NCBI GenBank assembly: GCA_003151335.1
Contig: PLXE01000030.1
Location: forward strand, 1 to 64,000
Reading direction: 5' to 3'
Source of the DNA: Acidobacteriaceae bacterium
GTDB lineage: Bacteria > Acidobacteriota > Terriglobia > Terriglobales > Acidobacteriaceae
Length of the DNA: 64,000 bases
Numbering within the stretch: the first letter of the stretch is position 1; each line of letters opens with the position of its first letter. The notes under the pieces are model-generated. The model saw only the letters and a list, made by a program, of their open reading frames with translations. It was not told where the DNA came from and did no database searches. This document shows positions 52,657-60,927 of this stretch, in pieces. The translations under genes and the position numbers were made by a program.

Positions 52657-53766
52657 TTACTGCCTCGGAGGGACTCCGGGAAGAACCACGATCGAACCAA
52701 ATATGCCGTGGGCCTCTGCGAAATATCCCGCCGTAAAGAACAGCGTAGTGGTTGGACCGGCAGAGCCACCATTGCCAAAGCCCAGTCCCCACAACCCGTC
52801 AATTCGCAGTTGCAGAATATTGGGATCGAGCAGCAACGCCGCGAGATTGCCGGTCGTAGGGTTGTACGCCACGATTGCGCCGCTACCGAATTGTCCAACC
52901 AGAAGGTCTCCGCTGTATCCGCCAAAGCCGGTCGCCGGAGCCATCACCACAGCCCAGGGAGAATTCAGGAAAGCACTGTGTTGAAAGCGGCGCACCAGAT
53001 TGCCTGAAGTGTCAAAGATGTCAAGGTAGCCATTTCCCGGACCCGCCACATCATCATGCTTGGCGGCATTCTGTTTGGCGTAGGTCACGGCCAGCTTGCC
53101 GCCACCGATATTGGCAACGTTGAAAGGCGCAAAGCCGGTGGGGATGGAGCTGTCCTGGAACGCCCCTGACCCAAACGAGTGCGGCGCAAAGTTCCCGTCA
53201 AACACGTCCACCGAGCCGTTGTGGAAGTTCGCCACATAAAGGTAGTTGGCGCCGCCCGCCGAGGCCAAAGCAATTCCCTTATAGACGGCATTGCCACTAC
53301 CGCTGTTGTTAACCACGAGCTGGGCTGTCGTGCCGGTGTACCATCCGGAGATGGTTCCGTCCTCCCCTGCAAAGAGGAAGTGTGCGGGAGTGCCGACAAT
53401 TTTGAAGTCTGTCGTACCGTTGTAAACCTGTCCCGTCGGCGCTCCCGGGTCTACTCCGTTTCCCGAAGGAATGGTAACCACCAGCCCCTGAGGCGTTCCG
53501 GACGCGTTATACAGAGTGGAAAGCCCCGTCCCATTGTCGGAGACCCACCAGGGACCCGAAGGGCTGGAAGACATACCCCAAGCGTTGACCAGGTTGGCAT
53601 CGGTGTTGACGCTGATGTTAACGATGTCGGATGTGAGAAATGTCGCCTGAACGGACTGGGCCGTTGCCGGCAGGGCAAACAGGGCAGTCGCCAGCAGCAA
53701 CACGGCGGCGCTCAAAAGCAGCCGGGAAGTGGTTTGGGATTTATTGATCTTGTGGGTGCTTAGCAT
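52657..53766 (-). CDS. Secreted TIGR03118-family protein
   Basis: 369 residues with a signal peptide (LLLSAAVLLLATALFALPATAQ). The family signature is LVNAWGMSSSPSGPWWVSDNGTGLSTLYNASG and repeated beta-strand units (GTPAHFLFAGEDGTISGW, FDGNFAPHSFGSGAFQDSSIPTGFAPFNVANIGG, AVVMAPATGFGGYSGDLLVGQFG). It is probably a six-bladed beta-propeller. Members are common in Acidobacteria and Planctomycetes; the function is unknown. It is divergent from the two-component operon. Confidence 0.87.
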   Translation of the reverse strand: MLSTHKINKSQTTSRLLLSAAVLLLATALFALPATAQSVQATFLTSDIVNISVNTDANLVNAWGMSSSPSGPWWVSDNGTGLSTLYNASGTPQGLVVTIPSGNGVDPGAPTGQVYNGTTDFKIVGTPAHFLFAGEDGTISGWYTGTTAQLVVNNSGSGNAVYKGIALASAGGANYLYVANFHNGSVDVFDGNFAPHSFGSGAFQDSSIPTGFAPFNVANIGGGKLAVTYAKQNAAKHDDVAGPGNGYLDIFDTSGNLVRRFQHSAFLNSPWAVVMAPATGFGGYSGDLLVGQFGSGAIVAYNPTTGNLAALLLDPNILQLRIDGLWGLGFGNGGSAGPTTTLFFTAGYFAEAHGIFGSIVVLPGVPPRQ

Positions 53767-54031
53767 GGTTCCTCCATCAATTTCAGAATTGAGAATTTAC
53801 TTAGGCAACGCGGAGTCCGGTGAAACTTTGTTGCCATGAGTCTTCTGCAATCTATCGAGGACTGAAGCGGGAGTTGTCGTGGACAGGTAAACACCTTGTC
53901 AAAGTTTAGTGACAAACGTCAGGAGGGCAATTCCATCGGGCGCGCAGGATGTCACGGAATTGTCAACAAGCCATTGACTGCCACTTCGAGGTGTTGTTAG
54001 CTGTAGTTAGGACGCTGTGTGGAAGCGAGCG

Positions 54032-54712
54032 ATGGACAAAATTCTGGTCATTGAAGACGATTTGGCAGTGCAGCGGGCGTTGCGGCGGACCTTTGAATCC
54101 GCCGGCTTCGAGGTGTCTGTCGCCGCCGATGGAGCGGTTGCCATGGAGACCTTCCGCGCCACCATGCCGCGGATCGTTATCCTGGATTTGCGTCTGCCGG
54201 GAAAGTCGGGTCAGGACATTTGTCGTGAGATCAAGCAGGAATTCTCCAGCGTTCCCATCCTGGTGTTGAGTGCCGCCAGCGATGTGCTGGACAAAGTCCT
54301 GCTGCTGGAAATCGGCGCGGATGACTATGTCACCAAGCCCTTCAGCCCCCGCGAACTGCTGGCACGGGTGCGCGCCGCGATGCGCCGGTTGAACCAGGCT
54401 TCGGACAAGCCCGACATTTTTAGCTTCGATGATGTGGAAGTGAACTTCTCCAAGATGGAGTTGCGGCGTGATGGCCAGTCGGTGGCCATGACTCCGCAGG
54501 AGTTCAAGATGCTGCGTTTCTTCCTCCACCACCAGGAGCGGGTAGTCTCGCGCACCGAACTGCTGAATGAAGTGTGGGGCTACACCAATTACCCGACCAC
54601 GCGCACGGTCGATACCCACATGCTGCGCTTGCGGCAAAAATTGGAAAAGGATCCCGCCGATCCAGTACATTTCCGTACTGTCCACGGAACGGGCTATAAG
54701 TTCGTCCGCTAA
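54032..54712 (+). CDS. OmpR/PhoB-type response regulator
   Basis: 226 residues from the ATG at 54032. The receiver has phospho-acceptor Asp52 in VILDLRLPG and Lys in VTKPF. The winged-helix output domain (about 130-226) has SVAMTPQEFKMLRFFLHHQERVVSRTELLNEVW and ends TVHGTGYKFVR. It is 23 bp before the kinase gene and should be its partner. Confidence 0.95.
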   Translation: MDKILVIEDDLAVQRALRRTFESAGFEVSVAADGAVAMETFRATMPRIVILDLRLPGKSGQDICREIKQEFSSVPILVLSAASDVLDKVLLLEIGADDYVTKPFSPRELLARVRAAMRRLNQASDKPDIFSFDDVEVNFSKMELRRDGQSVAMTPQEFKMLRFFLHHQERVVSRTELLNEVWGYTNYPTTRTVDTHMLRLRQKLEKDPADPVHFRTVHGTGYKFVR

Positions 54713-54735
54713 GCGGAGCGGGAAGGAGATTGGCG

Positions 54736-56523
54736 ATGGGGCGGGTGCGGGTGCGGTTGCGGACCAAGTTCCTGATCGCCATGCTACTGACTTCGGCGGG
54801 ATTGACTGCGGTCTCCCTGCTGATTGTGCAGCGCACGGTGGAAAACCAGGTACGGCGCGACCTCAGCAACGACCTGGCCAACTCCGTCGAAACCTTCCGC
54901 AATGCCCAGAAGGAGCGCGAGGCGGTCCTGGCGCGTTCCGCCAAGCTGATGGCCGATCTTCCCAGCCTGAAGGCATTGATGACATCCCGTCACCCGCCCA
55001 CCATCCAGGATGCGTCGGATGAGATGTTCCGCCTTTCCGGCGGCGACCTGTTCGCGCTACTAGATCCCACCAGCCAGTTTGTGGGATTTCACACCAAAGC
55101 GCCCGGCATCACCCGCGAGCAAGCCCAACAACTGCTGGACCATCGCAACTCCCTCGACCAGCCATTGCAGTGGTGGTTTGCCGGCGGGCATCTTTATGAA
55201 GTCGTCCTGGTTCCAATCTACTTCGGGCCCAGCACCGACAATTCTCTGCTCGGGGTGGTTGCAGTCGGTGATGAGATGAACGCGGCCGTTGCCCGCCAGG
55301 TGAGCCAGATCGCGGCCAGCCAGGTGACCATTGTCTGCGGGTCTGACGTCGTGGTCAGCACACTCAGTGCCGGTCAGAGAAGCGAGGTCGGCGCCTACCT
55401 GAAGGGCCAAGCCATTCCACGGGGCCCCATCGATTGGAAGCTGGGCGGAGAAAGCTTCGTGGTTTCGTCACTCGCCTTGGATCCCGGCGAGGCGCCGGCG
55501 GTCACCCTGCTGGTGATGAAGTCGTACGACGAAGCCACTGCATTCCTCAACCATCTGCGGCGGCTGTTGCTGGCAGTAGGACTGGGTGCGGTGTTCGTGG
55601 GGAGCGTGCTGGTGTACGTCACGGCCCGGACCTTCACCCGTCCCCTGGAAGAACTGGTGGATGGAGTGCGGGCCTTGGGCAAAGGCGATTTTCGTTACCC
55701 GGTCGAGGCGCGCGGCGCCAGTGAGATCGCGGAGCTTACCAATGCTTTCTCGCTCATGCGCGAGAGCCTGCATCAAGCGCAGCAGCGGCTGCTCCATGCC
55801 GAGCGATTGGCGACCATTGGAAGAATGGCCAGTTCGATTTCGCATGACTTGCGCCATCCCCTGACCGCGGTCCTGGCCAATGCGGAGTTTTTGGCCGATG
55901 CCGATCTGACCCGGCAACAGCGCGAAGAGCTTTATCAGGAAATCCGCGTTGCGGTGAACCGGCTGACCGATCTGGTCGATTCGCTGCTGGAGCTGTCGCG
56001 TCCCGCCGATTCGTTGAACCTCAGCGAAGCTCCCATCGAGCGGACCATCAGCCGCGCCATTGAGCTGGTGCAAGCGCATCCCCAGTTTCACAAGATCCTG
56101 GTCAGCATTGAATCGCCGGGGCTGCACAGCGCGCAATTCGATCCGCGGAAAATGGAGCGTGTCTTTTACAACCTGCTGCTGAATGGCTGCCAGGCTGCCC
56201 AGGTTTGCGGCGGCCACGTCGCGGTGCACGTGGCTGAGGTCAACGGCAACCTGGAAATCCGCACCACCGACGATGGGCCCGGAGTAGAATCCTCTCTCCG
56301 CGACAAGCTTTTTCAACCATTCGTCAGCCACGGCAAGGAGAACGGCACAGGGCTGGGTCTTACGATCGCGCAGAAGATCGTGCAGGACCATGACGGCACC
56401 CTGGAACTGGAAAGCTCGGTACCGGGGCACACCGTAATGCAGATCGTGCTGCCCCGGGTGTGCAAGAAGATCGTCACGTGGAATGGCCGGACCGCGGACG
56501 CCTCTCAACCGTTCACTGTCTAA
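54736..56523 (+). CDS. Membrane sensor histidine kinase
   Basis: 595 residues from the ATG at 54736, 7 nt after AAGGAG (a TTG at 54730 is possible). Membrane helices lie at about 12-34 and 275-300, with a periplasmic sensor domain of about 240 residues between (double-Cache-like, inference). HAMP follows (about 300-350), then the phospho-accepting His370 in SISHDLRHPLTAVLANAEFL and the ATPase domain with N-box FYNLLLNGCQAA, G1 TDDGPGV and G2 NGTGLGLTIA. The operon downstream makes copper or envelope stress a plausible signal. Confidence 0.94.
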   Translation: MGRVRVRLRTKFLIAMLLTSAGLTAVSLLIVQRTVENQVRRDLSNDLANSVETFRNAQKEREAVLARSAKLMADLPSLKALMTSRHPPTIQDASDEMFRLSGGDLFALLDPTSQFVGFHTKAPGITREQAQQLLDHRNSLDQPLQWWFAGGHLYEVVLVPIYFGPSTDNSLLGVVAVGDEMNAAVARQVSQIAASQVTIVCGSDVVVSTLSAGQRSEVGAYLKGQAIPRGPIDWKLGGESFVVSSLALDPGEAPAVTLLVMKSYDEATAFLNHLRRLLLAVGLGAVFVGSVLVYVTARTFTRPLEELVDGVRALGKGDFRYPVEARGASEIAELTNAFSLMRESLHQAQQRLLHAERLATIGRMASSISHDLRHPLTAVLANAEFLADADLTRQQREELYQEIRVAVNRLTDLVDSLLELSRPADSLNLSEAPIERTISRAIELVQAHPQFHKILVSIESPGLHSAQFDPRKMERVFYNLLLNGCQAAQVCGGHVAVHVAEVNGNLEIRTTDDGPGVESSLRDKLFQPFVSHGKENGTGLGLTIAQKIVQDHDGTLELESSVPGHTVMQIVLPRVCKKIVTWNGRTADASQPFTV

Positions 56524-56583
56524 ACCCGCGGGCCGAGACCCGCAAGTGTCGGGGCATTCAAAACTCGTTGCGCGAGGTGTGAC

Positions 56584-58170
56584 ATGAAATTCACCAGGTG
56601 TTTGCAGGTTTCGCGTCTGGCGCTGCTGGTGGCTCTCGCCTTGGTGGTAGCTGTGCCGGGTTCCACCCAGACAGCTCAATCCAACGCCACGGCTGGGGAC
56701 AACGCCAGCGTGAAAGCGTCCTTGGGAGAACTTCAATCCCAGGTCCGCGAACTGAAGGAAATGGTGTTGCAACTGCAACAGCAGACGATGGCCGGCCGCG
56801 CCGAGATCTCCCAACTGCGACAGGAACTCGAAGCACAACACGGCGCAAGCGGCACGGTAACCGGCGCTGAGGCGACGCTCGACGAAGCCTCGCCGGCAAT
56901 ACCTTCTTCGAGCACCGCCCAATTGGCGCATCGCGTGGACCAGCTTGCCGAAGACCAGCAATTGCTCTCTGACAAGGTGAACGAGCAATATCAGACGAAG
57001 CTGGAGAGCGCTTCCAAATACCGGGTGCGCTTTTCCGGCATCGTGCTTTTCAACTTGTTCGGCAATAGCGGCTATCCGGACAATCAGGACGTTCCCACGT
57101 GGGCGCTCAAACCCGATCCCATGGACTCGCCGGGCTCGGTGGGCGGCACGCTTCGGCAATCGATCCTTGGCTTCGAGGTTTTTGGGCCAGACCTCTTCGG
57201 GGCGCACTCCAGTGGCAACGTCAACTTTGACTTCGGCGGCGGATTTCCCTCCACCAACAATGGTGTGAACTCCGGTGTGGTGCGATTGCGTACTGCCACC
57301 GTTCGTCTGGATTGGAAGGACACCTCCGTGATCGCGGGGCAGGACGGCTTGTTCCTTTCGCCGCAGTCTCCAACTTCGTTCGCGTCGTTGATCGTTCCGG
57401 CGCTCACCTACTCGGGCAATCTCTGGTCATGGACTCCGCAATTGCGGATCGAGCATCGCTTCGAATTTTCCAATCATTCCCATTCCAATGTCAGCCTGCA
57501 AGGCGGGGTGCTAGATCCGTTGACCGGCGAGACACCCAACAATTTCAGCTACGTTTGGTACCGGACTCCCGATGCCGGAGAAGAATCGCGGCAGCCGGCT
57601 TTCGCGGCGCGGATTGCCTACTCCCATCCATTGTTGGGCCGGACTTTCACCGTGGGCGTTGGAGGCTACTACAGCCGCGAGTACTGGGGATTCAACCGAA
57701 AGGTGAATGGATACGCGGCGACCGCAGACTGGAACCTGCCGCTTAACCGTTGGTTCACGCTGAGCGGTTTTTTCTATCGTGGGCAAGCCATCGGCGGACT
57801 CGGCGCTGCCCTTAGTCGCAGCGTCGTCTACAACGGGCCGCTCACCGATCCGGCCACCAGCGTGCTGCCGCTGAATTCCGTCGGCGGCTGGGCGCAGTTG
57901 AAGTATCAGCCTCTGCCGAAGCTTGAGTTCAACGCCGCGTTTGGACAGGACAATCCTTTTGCGGCAGACATTCGCTACTTCGGCGAGCAGGCCCAGAGCT
58001 ATGCCAATCCTTTCTTGACCCGTAACCGCGCCGGGTTTGGCAACGTCATCTACCGGCCACGTTCCGACTTGCTGTTGTCTTTGGAATACCGCCGGCTGCG
58101 GACCTTCTCGATCTACAGTTCCAGCTATGAGGCTGGGCAGTTGAACATGGCGATGGGGATACTGTTCTGA
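56584..58170 (+). CDS. Outer-membrane porin-like beta-barrel with coiled-coil head
   Basis: 528 residues with a signal peptide (LALLVALALVVAVPGSTQ). A coiled coil (about 42-85: VKASLGELQSQVRELKEMVLQLQQQ) precedes a beta-rich barrel of about 400 residues that ends GILF, the outer-membrane sorting pattern. FGNSGYPDNQDVPTWALKP and the regular strand/turn pattern resemble porins found beside surface-layer homology or coiled-coil modules. It lies 60 bp after the kinase and 8 bp before the cupredoxin gene, so it is likely in the same operon. Confidence 0.8.
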   Translation: MKFTRCLQVSRLALLVALALVVAVPGSTQTAQSNATAGDNASVKASLGELQSQVRELKEMVLQLQQQTMAGRAEISQLRQELEAQHGASGTVTGAEATLDEASPAIPSSSTAQLAHRVDQLAEDQQLLSDKVNEQYQTKLESASKYRVRFSGIVLFNLFGNSGYPDNQDVPTWALKPDPMDSPGSVGGTLRQSILGFEVFGPDLFGAHSSGNVNFDFGGGFPSTNNGVNSGVVRLRTATVRLDWKDTSVIAGQDGLFLSPQSPTSFASLIVPALTYSGNLWSWTPQLRIEHRFEFSNHSHSNVSLQGGVLDPLTGETPNNFSYVWYRTPDAGEESRQPAFAARIAYSHPLLGRTFTVGVGGYYSREYWGFNRKVNGYAATADWNLPLNRWFTLSGFFYRGQAIGGLGAALSRSVVYNGPLTDPATSVLPLNSVGGWAQLKYQPLPKLEFNAAFGQDNPFAADIRYFGEQAQSYANPFLTRNRAGFGNVIYRPRSDLLLSLEYRRLRTFSIYSSSYEAGQLNMAMGILF

Positions 58171-58178
58171 ACGGAACT

Positions 58179-58904
58179 ATGCATATCGCGAGGCAATTCG
58201 CGCTCTCGTTGACTGTCGCGTTAGCGCTATGCGCGACGCCAGCCTTGTGGTCGGAAGACATCAGCGTATCCGGTCGCGTGGTGGCCGAAGGAGGCGGCAA
58301 CCTGTCTCCTGCCAGCGCCACTGTCGTCTGGCTGGCCCCGATTGGCGTCGCGCAGGGCGATCCCACTGTCGTTCCCCCGATGCACGCCATACTGCAACAG
58401 AAGAACAAGACATTCGAGCCGCACCTGCTGGTCGTCACCAAGGGCTCGACCGTGGATTTTCCCAATCGCGATCCCTGGTTTCACAACGTGTTTTCGTTGT
58501 TTAACGGCAAGCGTTTCGATCTCGGGCTCTACGAGGCCGGTACCAGCCGCACCGTCCACTTCGACCGCGAAGGAGTGTCGTACATCTTCTGCAACATTCA
58601 TCCCGAGATGAGCGCGGTTGTGGTCGTTCTGTCCAGCCCACACTTCGCCGTCCCCAACAAACAGGGCGAGTTCGCGATCACCTCCGTCCCGCCCGGCCGC
58701 TACCGGCTGCACGTGTGGAATGAGAATGCGCTGTCCGCCACGCTGCGGGCGCTTTCACGCGAGGTCGTGGTGAGCCAGGATGCCCACGCGCTGGGCCTTA
58801 TTCACGTGCGGGTAACGATGGCCGCTTCCGCTCCGCACAAAAACAAGTACGGACAGGACTACCAGCCGCCGTCTCCCAACAATCCGATCTACGTCCAGCC
58901 GTGA
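58179..58904 (+). CDS. Secreted cupredoxin-like protein
   Basis: 241 residues with a signal peptide. The type 1 copper ligands are visible in order: His of DPWFHNVFSL, Cys of IFCNIHPEM, His of NIH and Met of PEM, as in plastocyanin-like proteins. A carboxypeptidase-regulatory-like stretch (GEFAITSVPPGRYRLHVWNENA) follows. Similar genes are often called methylamine-utilisation or plastocyanin proteins. It is the last gene of the two-component operon. An electron-transfer or copper-binding role in the periplasm is inferred. Confidence 0.83.
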   Translation: MHIARQFALSLTVALALCATPALWSEDISVSGRVVAEGGGNLSPASATVVWLAPIGVAQGDPTVVPPMHAILQQKNKTFEPHLLVVTKGSTVDFPNRDPWFHNVFSLFNGKRFDLGLYEAGTSRTVHFDREGVSYIFCNIHPEMSAVVVVLSSPHFAVPNKQGEFAITSVPPGRYRLHVWNENALSATLRALSREVVVSQDAHALGLIHVRVTMAASAPHKNKYGQDYQPPSPNNPIYVQP

Positions 58905-58963
58905 TTTGAGGGTTTGAATGTACGCTTGTGCCCCAGATTCGCGGTACGGCGGCCGCTAATCGC

Positions 58964-59347
58964 TCAAAACTTCAGCACCAGGTCCAAATCCGCAGCCTCT
59001 GCGAAGGCGCGAAAGTCCCGGTCACGCGTGAGAAGGGGCGCGCCCCTATCAATGCAGCTTTCGGCAATCAAGGCGTCTCCGAGCCGCGCTTTTCGGTGCT
59101 TGGCAATTGCTTTTGCGCGCAGTACTCCCGCCCGTTGCCAATATCCTGGCTCTACCTCCAGCATCGGCACTTCCGACAGCGTTGCGGACACGCTGGCAGG
59201 AAGTTTAGGGTCGCTTAGGAGTTCGGTAAGCACGACCGGCACCATGAGGACCTGGTGGTCGCCCAGTGCCTGGTCCAACAAACGCGTGTCCGGGCCGCTG
59301 CGGCCCTCCAGAAACGCGATCCACGTGCTGGTATCGGCGGCGATCAT
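58964..59347 (-). CDS. vapC: PIN-domain toxin VapC
   Basis: 127 residues. The PIN acidic residues are Asp5 (MIAADTSTW), Glu in VVLTELLSD, Asp in LGDALIAESC and Asp in LLTRDRDF. VapC toxins cut tRNA or rRNA. Its ATG overlaps the vapB stop by 4 bp (ATGA). It is convergent with the cupredoxin gene. Confidence 0.9.
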   Translation of the reverse strand: MIAADTSTWIAFLEGRSGPDTRLLDQALGDHQVLMVPVVLTELLSDPKLPASVSATLSEVPMLEVEPGYWQRAGVLRAKAIAKHRKARLGDALIAESCIDRGAPLLTRDRDFRAFAEAADLDLVLKF

Positions 59348-59547
59348 CGGTCCGCTTTCAGCTCCGCCAACGTGCGGCTAAAGCGGACCTTGCCTCGCAT
59401 CTGGCGCAGCCGGGCATATGCCTGGGATGCCGCCAGCAACTGCAGTCCGCTACGGACCGTCTGGGTGATGCCGGTTCCGCTGGCCTTCTGTGCTTTCTCC
59501 AGAAGTTCAGCAGGTATCTCGACAGTGATTTTTCGCGCGGCTGGCAT
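59344..59547 (-). CDS. vapB: Antitoxin VapB (ribbon-helix-helix type)
   Basis: 67 residues. The DNA-binding head KITVEIPAELLEKAQKASGTGITQTVRSGLQLLAAS is a ribbon-helix-helix. The C-terminal tail (FSRTLAELKADR) should neutralise VapC. It is the first gene of the pair and probably represses the operon through the palindrome at 59562. Confidence 0.85.
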   Translation of the reverse strand: MPAARKITVEIPAELLEKAQKASGTGITQTVRSGLQLLAASQAYARLRQMRGKVRFSRTLAELKADR

Positions 59548-59561
59548 GGCAGTCTCAACAT

Positions 59562-59591
59562 ACCATACTCAATACCAGCATTCAATATGGT
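59562..59591 (-). promoter_or_regulatory. Palindromic operator upstream of vapBC
   Basis: ACCATA (59562-59567) and TATGGT (59586-59591) are exact inverted 6-bp arms, and TATTGA occurs twice between them on the minus strand. It sits 14 bp upstream of the vapB start, where VapB/VapC complexes bind in this family. Confidence 0.65.
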
Positions 59592-59640
59592 AAAGTCGGT
59601 CGCTCTCCGCCTCGACCGATAAAAGGATGAAAGTCAAAAA

Positions 59641-59671
59641 CCCCACCCAACCAAAGGAAGGTTGGATGGGG
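59641..59671. repeat. Hairpin with AAAGGAA loop
   Basis: CCCCACCCAACC (59641-59652), loop AAAGGAA, GGTTGGATGGGG (59660-59671), one mismatch. The same loop is found in the hairpin at 60563-60601. On the minus strand it may end mqsA transcription. Confidence 0.65.
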
Positions 59672-59682
59672 CACCTTATTGT

Positions 59683-60153
59683 TTATCCACTCATCGAAGT
59701 GCCTGCCTGGGCCACCCGCCCAACTTTGGCTCGGTGACGAATTGCATGGGCTCCCTTCAAGTCAACTAGCAAATCCGGATGTTTGTCCAGCAGCCGGAAC
59801 AGATTTAATACGGCGGGCATCGGAGTTGCCTGTCCGCGTTCGTAACGCGAGAATGCATTGTGGCCGCCGCCAGTCAGCCGAGCGGCCTCCCTTTGCGTCA
59901 AACCAAGCTTGCGCCGAATGCGCCGAATCTCTTCGCTCTGTTTAGCCCGTTGCCGTAGAACCAGTGCATCACCCGCGGCCCCATAGCGCTTCGCGCTGGC
60001 TGCATCAAATTCCACTTCGCCGCAATCGTCGCATCGCCAGCCCGAAAGTCCCCCCACCTTGGCCTTGTTTCCTGCGTATTCGACCTCAAACGTCTCTCCC
60101 TCAAAACGGGTCATGGCTCTACGCAAATCGCAATTCAAGCACTTCCGCGGCAT
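59683..60153 (-). CDS. mqsA: Antitoxin MqsA
   Basis: 156 residues. The N-terminal zinc domain has CLNC and later RCDDCGE. The helix-turn-helix (LGLTQREAARLTGGGHNAFSRYERG) is the MqsA signature. E. coli MqsA has 131 residues; here about 22 extra residues at the end (from RHRAKVGRV) coincide with a short repeat GGGCCACCCGCCC also seen at 60661. It starts 1 bp after the mqsR stop. Confidence 0.88.
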   Translation of the reverse strand: MPRKCLNCDLRRAMTRFEGETFEVEYAGNKAKVGGLSGWRCDDCGEVEFDAASAKRYGAAGDALVLRQRAKQSEEIRRIRRKLGLTQREAARLTGGGHNAFSRYERGQATPMPAVLNLFRLLDKHPDLLVDLKGAHAIRHRAKVGRVAQAGTSMSG

Positions 60154-60154
60154 T

Positions 60155-60457
60155 TCACTTCTCCTTAAACTGGATCACCGGGGCCAGGTCCCGCAATGTG
60201 ATCTTGATATACGCTTGCTTGTTCACAGGCGTGTCAGCGTGATAAACGTCTTGCCAGACGCGATAATCGGCATACGTCGTCATCGACTTGTAGAAATTCC
60301 GGCGCGATAGGGAAGCAATGACCGCCAGCATTTCGGCCGTGGTCAATCCCATTTCGCGCCCGCCGTCCAAGGCAGTCTTGGTGAATGCCGCCGCGCCCAT
60401 TCGTCGCACCTGTTCCTGGATACGCACCAATTCGTAATGTGGTGTGCGCTTCTCCAC
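60155..60457 (-). CDS. mqsR: Toxin MqsR (GCU-specific mRNA interferase)
   Basis: 100 residues. The family pattern is KRTPHYELVRIQEQVRRMG, AFTKTALDGGREMGLTTAEMLAVI and RRNFYKSMTTYADYRVWQDVYHA, with the catalytic Lys/Tyr/Arg residues present. MqsR cuts mRNA at GCU and is bound by MqsA. The toxin gene comes first, as in E. coli. A palindrome lies 11 bp upstream. Confidence 0.92.
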   Translation of the reverse strand: MEKRTPHYELVRIQEQVRRMGAAAFTKTALDGGREMGLTTAEMLAVIASLSRRNFYKSMTTYADYRVWQDVYHADTPVNKQAYIKITLRDLAPVIQFKEK

Positions 60458-60467
60458 AAGATCAGAT

Positions 60468-60482
60468 TACCCTATTAGGGTA
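60468..60482 (-). promoter_or_regulatory. MqsA-type operator upstream of mqsRA
   Basis: TACCCTA-T-TAGGGTA, a perfect 15-bp palindrome. E. coli MqsA binds AACCT-N2-4-AGGTT; here ACCCT-ATT-AGGGT has the same layout with a paired change in both arms. Expected to mediate self-repression. Confidence 0.7.
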
Positions 60483-60562
60483 GAAGGTGCAAACCTATCG
60501 CGCGTTGAAATCGCGTGAATCGATTAATGAGGGAACTTGGGCCGTCGGGAGCCTTTCCCAGG

Positions 60563-60601
60563 CCCAGGTTAGCGTCCAAAGGAAGGACGCGAGACCTGGG
60601 G
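60563..60601 (+). repeat. REP-like hairpin, copy 1
   Basis: CCCAGGTTAGCG, TCC, loop AAAGGAA, GGACGCGAGACCTGGGG. A related copy on the opposite strand is at 61969-62006. The rest of 60458-60711 shows no gene. Confidence 0.65.
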
Positions 60602-60711
60602 TACCCACAGTTACCTGATTTTGTTGCCCAAAATTAAGGACGGCTCCGGGCAGGAGACCCGGGCCACCCGCCCGAACCTGGGAAACACCAAGTACAGTAC
60701 AATTTTGGACC

Positions 60712-60840
60712 ATGGGAAATCAAAAATCCAACAAAAGTGTAAACAAGCACAAACGTCGTCGTGAAACGAAAAAAATAGCGAGGTCCATTAAAGACGTCCT
60801 CCTTAGCAAAGAGGAGCAGGAAAAGTCCAAGTCCAAGTAG
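60712..60840 (+). CDS. Possible small basic protein
   Basis: 42 residues beginning MGNQKSNKSVNKHKRRRETKK, with a high density of Lys/Arg and a C-terminal acidic-basic tail. No strong ribosome site is seen (TTTTGGACC before the ATG). It is A/T-rich compared with its neighbours. It could be a real small nucleic-acid-binding protein or chance; it is kept because it lies between the two REP-like hairpins. Confidence 0.3.
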   Translation: MGNQKSNKSVNKHKRRRETKKIARSIKDVLLSKEEQEKSKSK

Positions 60841-60927
60841 AAATTCAAAACAGCCCGCTACCCGGGGTTGACATTTCCATCGCGCGGGCGACTCCACACC
60901 GCACTCTGTGGACTCTTGATTGCAAGT

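Noticed and set aside
55468-57207. 579-codon minus-strand frame
   Set aside because: Antisense to the histidine kinase and porin-like genes.
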